Source of the DNA: G965213525 sp965213525
Lineage (GTDB): Bacteria > Actinomycetota > Acidimicrobiia > Acidimicrobiales > Poriferisodalaceae
Assembly: GCA_965213525.1 (NCBI GenBank)
Contig: OZ243889.1
Location: 1,488,001-1,552,000 of the forward strand
Reading direction: 5' to 3'
Length of the DNA stretch: 64,000 nucleotides
Each line of letters begins with the position of its first letter. Positions within the stretch are counted from its first letter, which is position 1. This document shows, in pieces, positions 24,218 through 32,216 of the stretch. Made by a program: the position numbers and the translations under genes. The notes below the pieces were generated by a model. It saw nothing but the letters and a program-made list of their open reading frames with translations. It made no database searches and was not told the origin of the DNA.

Positions 24218-25458
24218 TCGGCCAACACGTAGCCGACGCCGGCCACCCAGCGGGCGTCCCGGGGTGGCCGCCCAGGATCCCGTGGATCCATCACCCAGCC
24301 GTGGCCCTGCACCCACCTCGGCGGCAGTCGTGGGCCACCAGACTCGGCCGGCTGCGCCGACGGGCTCGAGGACCACCCTGCGGGTGCGATCGGGCGGCTC
24401 TGGGACCCCGCCGACCCGCCAGGAGCCCCCGACGCCGGGGACACCCTGATCGGGTCCATCGTGATGGTCGGCTCGGCCGGCCCGCCCCACCCGGCCGCGT
24501 GCGGCTGGGGCGCAGGTGCCGGTTCGGACCCGGGTGCCCAGCCGGCTGGATGGTGGTAGTGGTGCGCACCGCCACCCGACGGTCTCGCCGACACAGGGAC
24601 GGAGGCCGGGTCGTGTTCACCGGCCGGCCAGCGTCGCGGAGACGGCCAGGCGAACGAGGCCACGAGCGCGAGCGCGCCGAGCCCCGCCATGACCAGTGCC
24701 GGCCCGATGACGGCCCGAGCCAGCGCCGAAGCCAGCGCGGCCAGCACGGCGGTGCCCGGCGGGGCGAGCAGCTCGAGCAGGGCCGGGACCCCGACACCGA
24801 GCACGATCGTGCCCGCAGCCAACCCGATCGCCCACAGGCCCGCCCGACGCAAGATCGCGGGCCGGTGGCTGGTGGTCAACAGAGCGATGACGAACCCGAA
24901 CGCCGAGGCCGACGCCAGGATGGGCACCCCGGTCTGCAGGGCGTCGCGCACCGGGGAGGCGTCGGGGATCCAGTCGGTGGGCAGCTCGACCTCGACCGGC
25001 CCGGCCTGGGCGATGACCTGGGCAGCCTCGGGTGAGAACGCCGCCACCCGCTCGGTGAGCTGGGCGACCACCGGGTCGAGCGCCACGGTCGACGGGGCGT
25101 CGCCCTCGCCGAGGAACGCCCCGTGGGCCGACCGCAGCGAGTCGAGCAGCACCCCTCGGGTGGCGGGGTCGTCGAGCACGGCGGTGGCGATCTCGTCAGC
25201 CTGCTCGGGGGTCACGCCGGCCTCGGGTGGGGCCCGGGAGACGATGGTCTCTGACAGCTCATCGGTGAGCTGTCCGACCACGACCTCGTCGTCGATGAGG
25301 TCCTCGGCGACCTGTTGGGAACGGCCGGGGTCAAAGATCGTTCGCAGGGCGACGAACCCGGTCCACGCCGCCGTGCCGAGCAGCAGCGACGGCACCAAGA
25401 CGATGGCGGCCAGCCCCCGGCGGATCACCGTCTGACCTGGGGCGTCGGGGCACCGCAC
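24193..25458 (-). CDS. Hypothetical membrane protein with proline/glycine-rich cytoplasmic tail
   Basis: 421 residues, family not recognised. A hydrophobic segment near residues 12-35 is followed by an extracytoplasmic region rich in acidic residues (about 40-180, predicted helical, including DPATRGVLLDSLRSAHGAFLG), then three hydrophobic segments (about 185-275) and a long Pro/Gly/Ala/Ser tail. The tail ends with two GW-type repeats (PRWVQGHGWVMDPRDP and ARWVAGVGYVLADQ). The start could be the GTG at 25458 or the GTG at 25428, just before the first membrane segment. Confidence 0.7.
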   Translation of the reverse strand: MRCPDAPGQTVIRRGLAAIVLVPSLLLGTAAWTGFVALRTIFDPGRSQQVAEDLIDDEVVVGQLTDELSETIVSRAPPEAGVTPEQADEIATAVLDDPATRGVLLDSLRSAHGAFLGEGDAPSTVALDPVVAQLTERVAAFSPEAAQVIAQAGPVEVELPTDWIPDASPVRDALQTGVPILASASAFGFVIALLTTSHRPAILRRAGLWAIGLAAGTIVLGVGVPALLELLAPPGTAVLAALASALARAVIGPALVMAGLGALALVASFAWPSPRRWPAGEHDPASVPVSARPSGGGAHHYHHPAGWAPGSEPAPAPQPHAAGWGGPAEPTITMDPIRVSPASGAPGGSAGSQSRPIAPAGWSSSPSAQPAESGGPRLPPRWVQGHGWVMDPRDPGRPPRDARWVAGVGYVLADQAPPPGS

Positions 25459-25528
25459 ACGCCGGTCATGGTGCCACGGCCTGCGTTCTTCCCGCCGTCG
25501 CCGGTACTGCGCTGGCCCTGGGGCGCGA

Positions 25529-25561
25529 CGACGGCCGGCAGCGCCGTGCTGCCGGCCGTCG
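25529..25561 (-). terminator. Strong hairpin downstream of the metallophosphoesterase gene
   Basis: A perfect 14-bp stem (25529-25542 with 25548-25561) around a 5-nt loop, in the 162-bp gap after the metallophosphoesterase stop and before the membrane-protein start. No T-run follows. Nothing else is seen in the gap. Confidence 0.6.
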
Positions 25562-25620
25562 AGGTGCTGACCGAACCCGTCGGGCGCCGCCGTGGCGAGC
25601 GCGGGCTCGGCGAGGCGGGC

Positions 25621-27510
25621 TCAGTCCTCGGTGATGGAGAACTCGTCGAAGACGAACACGCCGCCGTCGGGATCTGACAGGTCGGCGGCGTAGGTGGTGA
25701 CCACGCCGGTACCGGTGTCAAGGATCGAGAAGGCCGTCACGTCGTTGCTCGACAGGAACGGCAGCGGCGTACCGGTTGCCTCGTCGATGTAGGGGGCGAC
25801 GGTCGGTACGATCGGCTCGAGCCCACCGGGGTCGCCTTGGATCGTGTAGTTCGACAGATCCCACGGGGCACCCGGGGGCACCGTGCGCTCCCGCCCGCTG
25901 AGAGGGTGGTAGGCGCCGAAGGTGTTGCCGACGTTCGAGGACTCGAGGTAGTCGACACCGGCTGCGGTCTCGAAGCGGTTCCACACGTGGCTGTGGCCGT
26001 TGAGCACCAGATCGACGCCGGCCTGGTCGAACAGCGGCGCGATCTCGTGCAACAAGACGTCCTCGTCGGCCGGGTACTCGTAGCGGATGAACGACGTCTC
26101 GCCGTCGGGCCCGGTCTCGACGTAGCGCTCGGGATCGGTGAACGGCGGGCTGACGTTGTCGCCGAGGGTGTGGATCGGGTGGTGCATGATCACGACCTGG
26201 TGCTCGGCTGCGGCGAACTCCGGGCTGTCCAGCTCGTCGACCAGCCACTCGTACTGCTCGCTGCCCGGGGCGATCGGCTCGAAGATGAAGCGTCCCCAGC
26301 CCTGGTCGATCTCGGTGTCGAGGTCTTCGGTGGCCTCCCGGAACGCACCGGTGCGGTCGGCGTCAGCGTTGGGCGTGCGCCAGATGCGGGTGGCGAAGAG
26401 GCTGACGATGCGGACGTCGTCGAAGGTGGTGGCGTAGTACACCTCCTCACCGGGCAGGGTGAACAGCTCCTCGTAGGTGGTGGTGTTCCACGTGTTGGCG
26501 TCCAGCCAGGCCGCCTTCACCTCGGGATCGCCGGTCGGGTTGATCTCGTCGGCCACCTCGGCGTAGAGGCGCTCGGCCACCTCGGGCGGCAGCGGGCTGT
26601 TGTACTCGTCGTTGAGTCCCTCGAGGCCACGGCGCCCCATCACCTCGTGGTTGCCGGTGGCCGGGAAGACCGGGGCGTGCTGGAGGATCTCCCCGCCCTG
26701 CCAGCGGGTCGTCGTCTCCCCCCGGGTGATCTCGAGGTCGGTGTTGCCCTGGAGCGAGGGGAAGAATGCGAAGCCCCGCTCGTCGTCGAACCACTCCGAC
26801 GCCCGGTCGGGGATGTTGACGAGGTCACCGGCGAACAGCACCGCATCGACCTGGCCGACGGTCTCGGTGACGAGCTGCAGGTTGGCGGGGGTCATCTCCC
26901 GGAGCTGGTGGTCCGAGGTGAGCAGGATCTGCTGAGGCTCACCCGGCGGCGGGGCGGGGGCGAGGGAGAACACCTCGCTCATCACCACCTCGACGTCCTC
27001 GGTGACGCTCAGCACCCGGTAGGGCGTGCGCTCACCGGCGGTCAGGCCGTCGACGGTGGCCTCGTGGCGCCAGAGATCGCGATCGGTGACCTCGTCGAAG
27101 GTGCGGCCCGGCACGTTGGAGCGGTCGTCTTCGCGGGTGTGGGAGAACGTGAGGGTCTCGGCGTCCACCACCCGCAGGTCCTCACGCAACAGCGAGGCCG
27201 GGTCCGAGCTGGCGGCGAGGCGTTCGACGAAGGGCTGGACGCCCTCGACGGTCAGCGTCTTGACCCAGGGGCCGACGAGCACGACGTGGGCGGCGCCCTC
27301 CCACTCGGTGACCCAGGCGACGGTGACCGAGTCGTCGGTCGGCAGTTGGAGGAACGGGTCGATCAGCAGCGCGGGACCGTCGCTGGCGACAGGGCCGGTC
27401 GTCGGATCGTCGGTGGGTTGGGCCGCAGCGGTGGTGGTGGCCAGCATCGCCAGCGCAGCGAGGGCGGCGACCGTCGCCGTGCGGCGGCGAGGCGTTCGGG
27501 TGGGGCGCAT
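25621..27510 (-). CDS. Secreted metallophosphoesterase (purple acid phosphatase-like)
   Basis: 629 residues. The signal peptide has an RTPRRR basic start and an Ala-rich core with likely cleavage after AAA (residue 30). A beta-rich N-terminal domain (SVTVAWVTEWEGAAHVVL) precedes the calcineurin-like phosphoesterase domain with LLTSDHQ, LFAGDLVNIPD, GNHEVMG, MHHPIHT and GHSHVWNRF, the metal and substrate histidines. It should hydrolyse phosphate esters outside the cell. ATG 27510 has AGGAG 5 nt upstream and a TAGGTT box (27542-27547). It is a single gene. Confidence 0.87.
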   Translation of the reverse strand: MRPTRTPRRRTATVAALAALAMLATTTAAAQPTDDPTTGPVASDGPALLIDPFLQLPTDDSVTVAWVTEWEGAAHVVLVGPWVKTLTVEGVQPFVERLAASSDPASLLREDLRVVDAETLTFSHTREDDRSNVPGRTFDEVTDRDLWRHEATVDGLTAGERTPYRVLSVTEDVEVVMSEVFSLAPAPPPGEPQQILLTSDHQLREMTPANLQLVTETVGQVDAVLFAGDLVNIPDRASEWFDDERGFAFFPSLQGNTDLEITRGETTTRWQGGEILQHAPVFPATGNHEVMGRRGLEGLNDEYNSPLPPEVAERLYAEVADEINPTGDPEVKAAWLDANTWNTTTYEELFTLPGEEVYYATTFDDVRIVSLFATRIWRTPNADADRTGAFREATEDLDTEIDQGWGRFIFEPIAPGSEQYEWLVDELDSPEFAAAEHQVVIMHHPIHTLGDNVSPPFTDPERYVETGPDGETSFIRYEYPADEDVLLHEIAPLFDQAGVDLVLNGHSHVWNRFETAAGVDYLESSNVGNTFGAYHPLSGRERTVPPGAPWDLSNYTIQGDPGGLEPIVPTVAPYIDEATGTPLPFLSSNDVTAFSILDTGTGVVTTYAADLSDPDGGVFVFDEFSITED

Positions 27511-27541
27511 CTGGTCTCCTGGTCGGGCGTCGGTGCGCCGC

Positions 27542-27547
27542 AACCTA
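27542..27547 (-). promoter_or_regulatory. -10 box of the metallophosphoesterase gene
   Basis: TAGGTT on the minus strand about 31 nt before the ATG; here the leader is long enough to hold an AGGAG site, unlike the leaderless genes. Confidence 0.4.
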
Positions 27548-27635
27548 GGGAGCACGGGTGTCGCGCCACCGGGGGTGAGGTGAACCCCCGACGACCTCTC
27601 ACCGAACGTGTCGCTCGCCCAGCTCGCCCTCGGGG

Positions 27636-27887
27636 TCAGTCCTTGGTCGCCACCTGGTTGGGCGTCACGTTGACCTTGGGGACGTACTCGCTGTCGACGG
27701 TGGCCGTGCCGGTGCGTCGCTGCTCGACGCGCAGCGAACCGACGCAGCCCGCGCAAGGGCCGTAGAAGCGCTGGGTCACCTCGGCGCCACAGCGTGGGCA
27801 GGTGATGGTGAGCAGATCGGGGGCGTTGCCGTCACCGGGTGCGCCGTCGTGGAAGCCGACGATCTGGTCGGTGTGCGACGAGGTCAC
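27636..27887 (-). CDS. Small zinc-ribbon protein
   Basis: 83 residues with one zinc ribbon: CPRCG, then 11 residues, then CAGC (CxxC...CxxC). The N-terminus (SSHTDQIVGFHDG) and C-terminus (EYVPKVNVTPNQ) have no recognised domain. The GTG start at 27887 shares four bases (GTGA) with the stop of the crotonase gene, so translation is probably coupled and the two products may work together. It could be a DUF35-like acyl-CoA-binding or nucleic-acid-binding accessory, but neither is proven. Confidence 0.75.
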   Translation of the reverse strand: MTSSHTDQIVGFHDGAPGDGNAPDLLTITCPRCGAEVTQRFYGPCAGCVGSLRVEQRRTGTATVDSEYVPKVNVTPNQVATKD

Positions 27888-28753
27888 GAGAACTCGGGCT
27901 CGACCCAGTCGGGGAAGACGTCGGGGGTGTCGGCCGAGGGCGACAGGGGGAACGCCGGCGCACGCTTCTCGAGGAACGACGTGACGCCCTCGGCGGCGTC
28001 TGCGCTCGCCCCCATGGCTTGGATTGCCCTGGAGTCGACCCGGTGGGCATCCATCGGGTGGGCGGCGCCGAGCATGCGCCACAGCATCTGGCGGCTGAGC
28101 GCCACCGACACCCCCGAGGTGTGCTCGGCGATCTCGGTGGCCAGCGCCCGAGCGGCACCCAGCAGCTCGTCGGGCGGGTGGACGCTGCGCACGAGGCCGC
28201 CATCGAGCGCTTCGGTCGCCGGGAAGACCCGGCCGGTGTACACCCACTCGGTGGCCTGTTGGATGCCGACGGCGCGGGGCAAGAACCAGCTCGATGCGGC
28301 CTCGGGCACGATGCCGCGGCGGGCGAACACGAAGCCGAAGCGGGCTTCGGTCGACGCGAGGCGCAGGTCCATGGGCAAGGTCATGGTGGCCCCGACGCCC
28401 ACCGCAGCGCCGTTCACCGCACCGATCACCGGCTTGGTGCAGCGAAAGATCCGCAGGGTGAGCAGTCCGCCGCCGTCGCGGTGCACACCGCCGGGCGAGC
28501 GGGCGTCGCCGGCGCCACGCTCGTCGTAGTCGAACGTGGCCCCCCCAGCTTCGAGGTCGGCTCCGGCGCAGAAGCCACGGCCCCGACCGGTCACGACGAC
28601 CGCTCGCACGGCGTCGTCGGCGTCCGCGGCGTCGAACGCCCCGATCAGCTCTCGCATCATCACCTCGGTGAAGGCGTTGAGCCGCTCGGGCCGATCGAGG
28701 GTGATCGTCATGATGCGATCCTCGACCTCGACAGCGATCTGGCTGGTCTCCAC
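27884..28753 (-). CDS. Enoyl-CoA hydratase/isomerase (crotonase) family protein
   Basis: 289 residues. ITLDRPERLNAFTEVMMREL, GRGRGFCAGADL and TKPVIGAVNGAAVGVGATM form the crotonase oxyanion hole and CoA pocket; EARFGFVFARRGIVPEA follows. It probably hydrates or isomerises an enoyl-CoA in beta-oxidation-type catabolism. The GTG at 28753 was preferred because GGGGGAG lies 5 nt upstream. It heads a two-gene operon with the zinc-ribbon protein. Confidence 0.88.
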   Translation of the reverse strand: METSQIAVEVEDRIMTITLDRPERLNAFTEVMMRELIGAFDAADADDAVRAVVVTGRGRGFCAGADLEAGGATFDYDERGAGDARSPGGVHRDGGGLLTLRIFRCTKPVIGAVNGAAVGVGATMTLPMDLRLASTEARFGFVFARRGIVPEAASSWFLPRAVGIQQATEWVYTGRVFPATEALDGGLVRSVHPPDELLGAARALATEIAEHTSGVSVALSRQMLWRMLGAAHPMDAHRVDSRAIQAMGASADAAEGVTSFLEKRAPAFPLSPSADTPDVFPDWVEPEFS

Positions 28754-28782
28754 GCGCACTCCCCCTGGCAACGGTCAGAGCG

Positions 28783-28788
28783 AACCTA
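28783..28788 (-). promoter_or_regulatory. -10 box of the crotonase/zinc-ribbon operon
   Basis: TAGGTT on the minus strand, about 29 nt before the GTG start, leaving a short leader with the GGGGGAG site. Confidence 0.4.
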
Positions 28789-28846
28789 CCGTCCCACCAC
28801 CACCCCCCTGTCAGCGGCGCGACGGCCGGGTCACGTTCGAGGGTGC

Positions 28847-29725
28847 TCATCTGGAGCCTTCGATGGCGTCGACCAGGACGTCGGGTCGCTCGGCGTGCAG
28901 GAAGTGCCCAGCGCCGTCGATGATGCGCTGGTCGCGGAGCTCGGTGAACATCTTCGCGTCGGCGACCACGTCGGGGCCGTCGGCTTCGAGGGGGTCGTCG
29001 GCGCCGTGGAGCAGGGTCGTGGGGACGCTGATCTCGGGGCCCTTCCCAAGCCAGGTCTCCAGGTCGCGGTAGCGATCGTCGGTCGGGTCGTCTCGGTAGG
29101 CGCTGAGGACGATCCGGGCGAACTCCTCACCACCCAGGGCGGCCCGACTCTCGCCGAACACGCGAGCGCGGTCAGGCCAGGCCGGTGACCAGATGCGCCA
29201 GAGGTGCTCGCAGAACGCGATCGGGTCGGCGTGCAGGACGCCCTCGCCCCACCCGGACCGCAGGAAGAACTGGTACCAGAGCGCCTGAACCTGGGAGTAC
29301 GAGGGCGGACCGTCGCCGACGTTCCAGCTGAGCGCGTATCCCCCGACGCACACGAGGCTCGCGACGCGGTCGGGTTGGGTCGCAGCGACGCCCTGAGCAG
29401 CGCGAGCACCCCAATCTTGGCCGACGAGCACGATCTCGTCGAGGGCGAGCCCGTCGAGCAGGTCGGTGAGGTCCTGGACGATCGCTGCGAGCTGGCCGCT
29501 CCGCTCGAAGCTGTCGCTCAAGAACCGGGTGGGACCAAAGCCCCTGAGGTACGGGGCGATCGCCTGCCTCCCCCGCTCTGTGAGTGCGGTGGCGACGGGT
29601 GCCCAGCTGGCGGGCGAGTCGGGGAAGCCGTGGACGAGGACCACCGGAGCACCTGTGGAGCGCTCGGCGCCATCCCATCGCTCGTAGGCGATCTCCAGCA
29701 CGTCGGTTCGAAGGGTGTTGGTCAT
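28847..29725 (-). CDS. Epoxide-hydrolase-like alpha/beta hydrolase
   Basis: 292 residues. The HGFPDSPASW oxyanion segment and the nucleophile elbow VGQDWGA, with Asp in place of Ser, place it with epoxide hydrolases and haloalkane dehalogenases. The acid lies near HGADDPLEA and the catalytic histidine in GAGHFLH. The lid region contains QALWYQFFLRSGWG. It is divergent from a MarR regulator across 81 bp with nested palindromes, so it is probably the regulator's target, possibly for detoxification. The substrate is unknown. Confidence 0.87.
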   Translation of the reverse strand: MTNTLRTDVLEIAYERWDGAERSTGAPVVLVHGFPDSPASWAPVATALTERGRQAIAPYLRGFGPTRFLSDSFERSGQLAAIVQDLTDLLDGLALDEIVLVGQDWGARAAQGVAATQPDRVASLVCVGGYALSWNVGDGPPSYSQVQALWYQFFLRSGWGEGVLHADPIAFCEHLWRIWSPAWPDRARVFGESRAALGGEEFARIVLSAYRDDPTDDRYRDLETWLGKGPEISVPTTLLHGADDPLEADGPDVVADAKMFTELRDQRIIDGAGHFLHAERPDVLVDAIEGSR

Positions 29726-29768
29726 GGCTCATGGTCCTTCCGGAGTGAGGGTCGTTCCTGCCATATAT

Positions 29769-29800
29769 CTAGATCATCTAGTGATCTTGAAAGCTAGGAT
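29769..29800. promoter_or_regulatory. MarR operator and divergent promoter
   Basis: Two overlapping inverted repeats: CTAGAT-C-ATCTAG (29769-29781) and AGATCA-TCTAG-TGATCT (29771-29787), in an unusually AT-rich patch. TAGGAT (29795-29800) lies 6 nt before the MarR GTG at 29807, a leaderless promoter. Binding here would cover promoters in both directions. Confidence 0.6.
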
Positions 29801-29806
29801 CTGAAC

Positions 29807-30310
29807 GTGGAGAAGACAACCCCCTCCGCTGAGCGGGAGGAGTTCGAGCGGTCCCAGACCGAGGGGTCCGACCTGTCGTGGGCGCTGCGGGCTGTCCTGT
29901 GGCAGTACAACGGGGTCCAGCGCCACGTCGCCGAGAGGATGCAGCTGGGGACGCGGGACGTCAGCGCCTTGGAGCACCTCCTCGAACGTCCCGAGCTCGG
30001 CCCCAGCGACCTCGCCACGTTGCTGGGCATCTCCACGGCGTCAGCGACGGTTCTGGTCGATCGACTGGAGCGCGCTGGCCACGTGCAACGCCATGCCCAT
30101 CCGGATGACCGACGCCGCAAGCGCATCGTGGTCACCGAGCAGGCCAGCGCCCGACTGCTCCTGACGCTGCAGCCGCTCTTCGAACAGCTCGTGGCGATCG
30201 ACGCCGACTACACCGACGTCGAACGGGCCGCCATCGCCTCCTACCTGACCAAGGTCACGAGCGCCTACGACCAGTACCTCGATCCCCCCGACCGCACCCC
30301 AACGCCTTAG
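29807..30310 (+). CDS. MarR family transcriptional regulator
   Basis: 167 residues. A winged helix-turn-helix with LGPSDLATLLGISTASA as recognition region and HPDDRRRKRIVVT in the wing is typical of MarR. These are dimeric repressors released by small phenolic or lipophilic ligands. It probably controls itself and the divergent epoxide-hydrolase-like gene through the nested palindromes between them. The GTG start at 29807 fits the leaderless promoter. The 162 bp after it, before ftsX ends, show no gene. Confidence 0.9.
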   Translation: MEKTTPSAEREEFERSQTEGSDLSWALRAVLWQYNGVQRHVAERMQLGTRDVSALEHLLERPELGPSDLATLLGISTASATVLVDRLERAGHVQRHAHPDDRRRKRIVVTEQASARLLLTLQPLFEQLVAIDADYTDVERAAIASYLTKVTSAYDQYLDPPDRTPTP

Positions 30311-30472
30311 ACCGCCAACGACGAAGGGGCTGTGCGTTCACCCAGCCGCGCTCATGGCGATGGCGGGGGTGCGGGGCGGAGATGGCCCGACCCTCGAGAT
30401 CGTTCCACCCGTCGTGAGAGCCCGTTGCCCAGCACGGTCCGCCGGCGAAGCTCCGATCCGCTGGCGAACGGC

Positions 30473-31366
30473 CTAGACGTCGAGGAACCGCCCGACGGCG
30501 AAGGCCGAGCACAGCACGCCGACCACGCCGCCGACGGCGAGCACGATGAGCGAGGTGGCCATCACCTGGCTGTTGGTCACGAAGAACTGCTCGAACAGAC
30601 GGGCCTCGCTGTTGAGGACGTCGTTCTCGAGCGAGCTGCGCAGGAAGCGGATGACGATGACCGCCACGGCCCCGCCGACCACCCCGTGCAGCAGGCCCTC
30701 CAGCACGAACGGCAACCGGATGTACCAGTTGGACGCCCCGACGAGCTTCATGACCTCGATCTCACGGCGGCGGGCGAACATGGCCACGCGCACGGTGTTG
30801 TAGATGAGCAGCGCACCGCCCAGCAGGGCGGCCAACGAGCCCCAGAACATCCAGCGCTGGGCGGCGTCGGCGATGCCGACGATGGTCTCGGTGGTCTCGC
30901 GGGCGGTCTCGACGGTGAACACCCCGGCGCGACCCCGGAACTGGTCGGCCAACGACTCGACGAGCAGTGGGTCCGCCACGGTGGGCTTGACCTCGAACGA
31001 CGGCGGCATGATCTCGACCGACACCGCATCTCGGAACTCGGGCTCGTCGCCGTACCACTCGAGGAAGGTCTGGTAGGCCTCCTCCTGGGTGACGAACTCG
31101 ATCTCGTCGACCTGGGGGTGCTCGCGCAGGTCCGCTGAGACCGAGTCGAACTGCTCGCCGGTGATCTCGGCGTCGAGGAACACGACGAACTCGACACCGT
31201 CGCGGAAGCGCTGCGTGCCGTTCTCGGTGCCCTGGTTGAACATGAACGCCGACCCGAACAGCACCAGGGCCACGAACATCGTGATGATCGAGGCGATCGT
31301 GAGGGTGATGTTGCGGGTGAGGTTGGTGGCGGTCTCCCTGAGGATGTACTCGGGCTTGAACGCCAT
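30473..31366 (-). CDS. ftsX: Cell division protein FtsX
   Basis: 297-residue ABC-type membrane subunit. The first hydrophobic span (about 20-45, IASIITMFVALVLFGSAFMF) is followed by an extracytoplasmic domain (about 50-165) and three more spans at the C-terminus. With FtsE it activates peptidoglycan hydrolases at the septum. Its ATG at 31366 overlaps the ftsE stop by one base (TGATG), giving coupled translation. Confidence 0.95.
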   Translation of the reverse strand: MAFKPEYILRETATNLTRNITLTIASIITMFVALVLFGSAFMFNQGTENGTQRFRDGVEFVVFLDAEITGEQFDSVSADLREHPQVDEIEFVTQEEAYQTFLEWYGDEPEFRDAVSVEIMPPSFEVKPTVADPLLVESLADQFRGRAGVFTVETARETTETIVGIADAAQRWMFWGSLAALLGGALLIYNTVRVAMFARRREIEVMKLVGASNWYIRLPFVLEGLLHGVVGGAVAVIVIRFLRSSLENDVLNSEARLFEQFFVTNSQVMATSLIVLAVGGVVGVLCSAFAVGRFLDV

Positions 31367-32043
31367 CAGTCGTAGACCCCCTTGGCCTGGTCTCGCACGA
31401 CCCGGCCGGCGTCGAGCTCGATGACCCGGCGGCGCATCGAGTCGACGATCGAGCGGTCGTGGGTGGCCATCACGACGGTCGTGCCGGTGCGGTTGATGCG
31501 GTCGAGCAGGCGCATGATGCCCGCCGAGGTGGCGGGGTCGAGGTTGCCGGTGGGCTCGTCGGCCAACAGGATGAGCGGCCGGTTGACGAAGGCCCGGGCG
31601 ATCGACACCCGCTGCTGCTCACCGCCGGACAGCTCGTCGGGCATGCTGTCGGTCTTGGCCCCCAGGCCGACGAGGTCGAGGATGGCCGGCACCTGGGTGC
31701 GCACCACGTGGCGGGGCCGGCCGATCACCTCGAGGGCGAACGCCACGTTCTCGTACACCGTCTTGTTCTGCAGGAGCTTGTAGTCCTGGAAGATGCAGCC
31801 GATGTTGCGCCGCAGCTGGGGCACCCGCCAGCGGGGCAGCTTGTCGATCTCCTTGCCCGCCACCCACACCGCGCCGTGCTCGGGGTTCTCCTCCTTGTTC
31901 AACAGCCGGATCATCGTCGACTTGCCCGACCCTGACGGCCCGACGAGGAAGACGAGCTCGCCCTTGGCGATGTCGAGGTTGACGTCTCTGAGAGCGACGG
32001 TGCTGCCCTTGTAGATCTTGGAGACGTTGTCGAGGCGGATCAC
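31366..32043 (-). CDS. ftsE: Cell division ATP-binding protein FtsE
   Basis: 225-residue ABC ATPase: MIRLDNVSKIYKG opening, Walker A GPSGSGKST, Q-loop FQDYKLL, signature LSGGEQQRVSIARA, Walker B ILLADEP and the H-loop ATHD. It partners FtsX. The GTG at 32043 was chosen by homology; the frame extends far upstream without resemblance. prfB, which usually sits next to ftsE in Actinobacteria, lies 2.7 kb upstream, beyond an inserted plus-strand gene. Confidence 0.95.
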   Translation of the reverse strand: MIRLDNVSKIYKGSTVALRDVNLDIAKGELVFLVGPSGSGKSTMIRLLNKEENPEHGAVWVAGKEIDKLPRWRVPQLRRNIGCIFQDYKLLQNKTVYENVAFALEVIGRPRHVVRTQVPAILDLVGLGAKTDSMPDELSGGEQQRVSIARAFVNRPLILLADEPTGNLDPATSAGIMRLLDRINRTGTTVVMATHDRSIVDSMRRRVIELDAGRVVRDQAKGVYD

Positions 32044-32078
32044 GTCATGGCCCTGCGCTCTGCGAACGGCACCTCCGG

Positions 32079-32084
32079 ACGGTA
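32079..32084 (-). promoter_or_regulatory. Candidate -10 box of ftsEX
   Basis: TACCGT on the minus strand about 35 nt before the ftsE GTG. A leader of roughly 29 nt would include CCGGAGG and CAGGG. Confidence 0.35.
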
Positions 32085-32216
32085 CCAGCGCGTCCGGGGC
32101 CCTCAGCAGCGGCCTCGCCTGCCCCGGCGCCAGCACTTGAGGCCACCAGGACGTGGTCGACGGGATCTGCCGGTGTGTCAGCCCGCGGTCCCCCGCGTCG
32201 TCTGTCGAGGAGCCTG

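Noticed and set aside
25837..27765. A 642-codon open frame on the plus strand
   Set aside because: Antisense to the metallophosphoesterase with its metal motifs; no domain and no ribosome-binding site.
30311..30472. Possible small gene between MarR and ftsX
   Set aside because: No frame with a plausible start, ribosome-binding site and protein-like composition; best read as non-coding.
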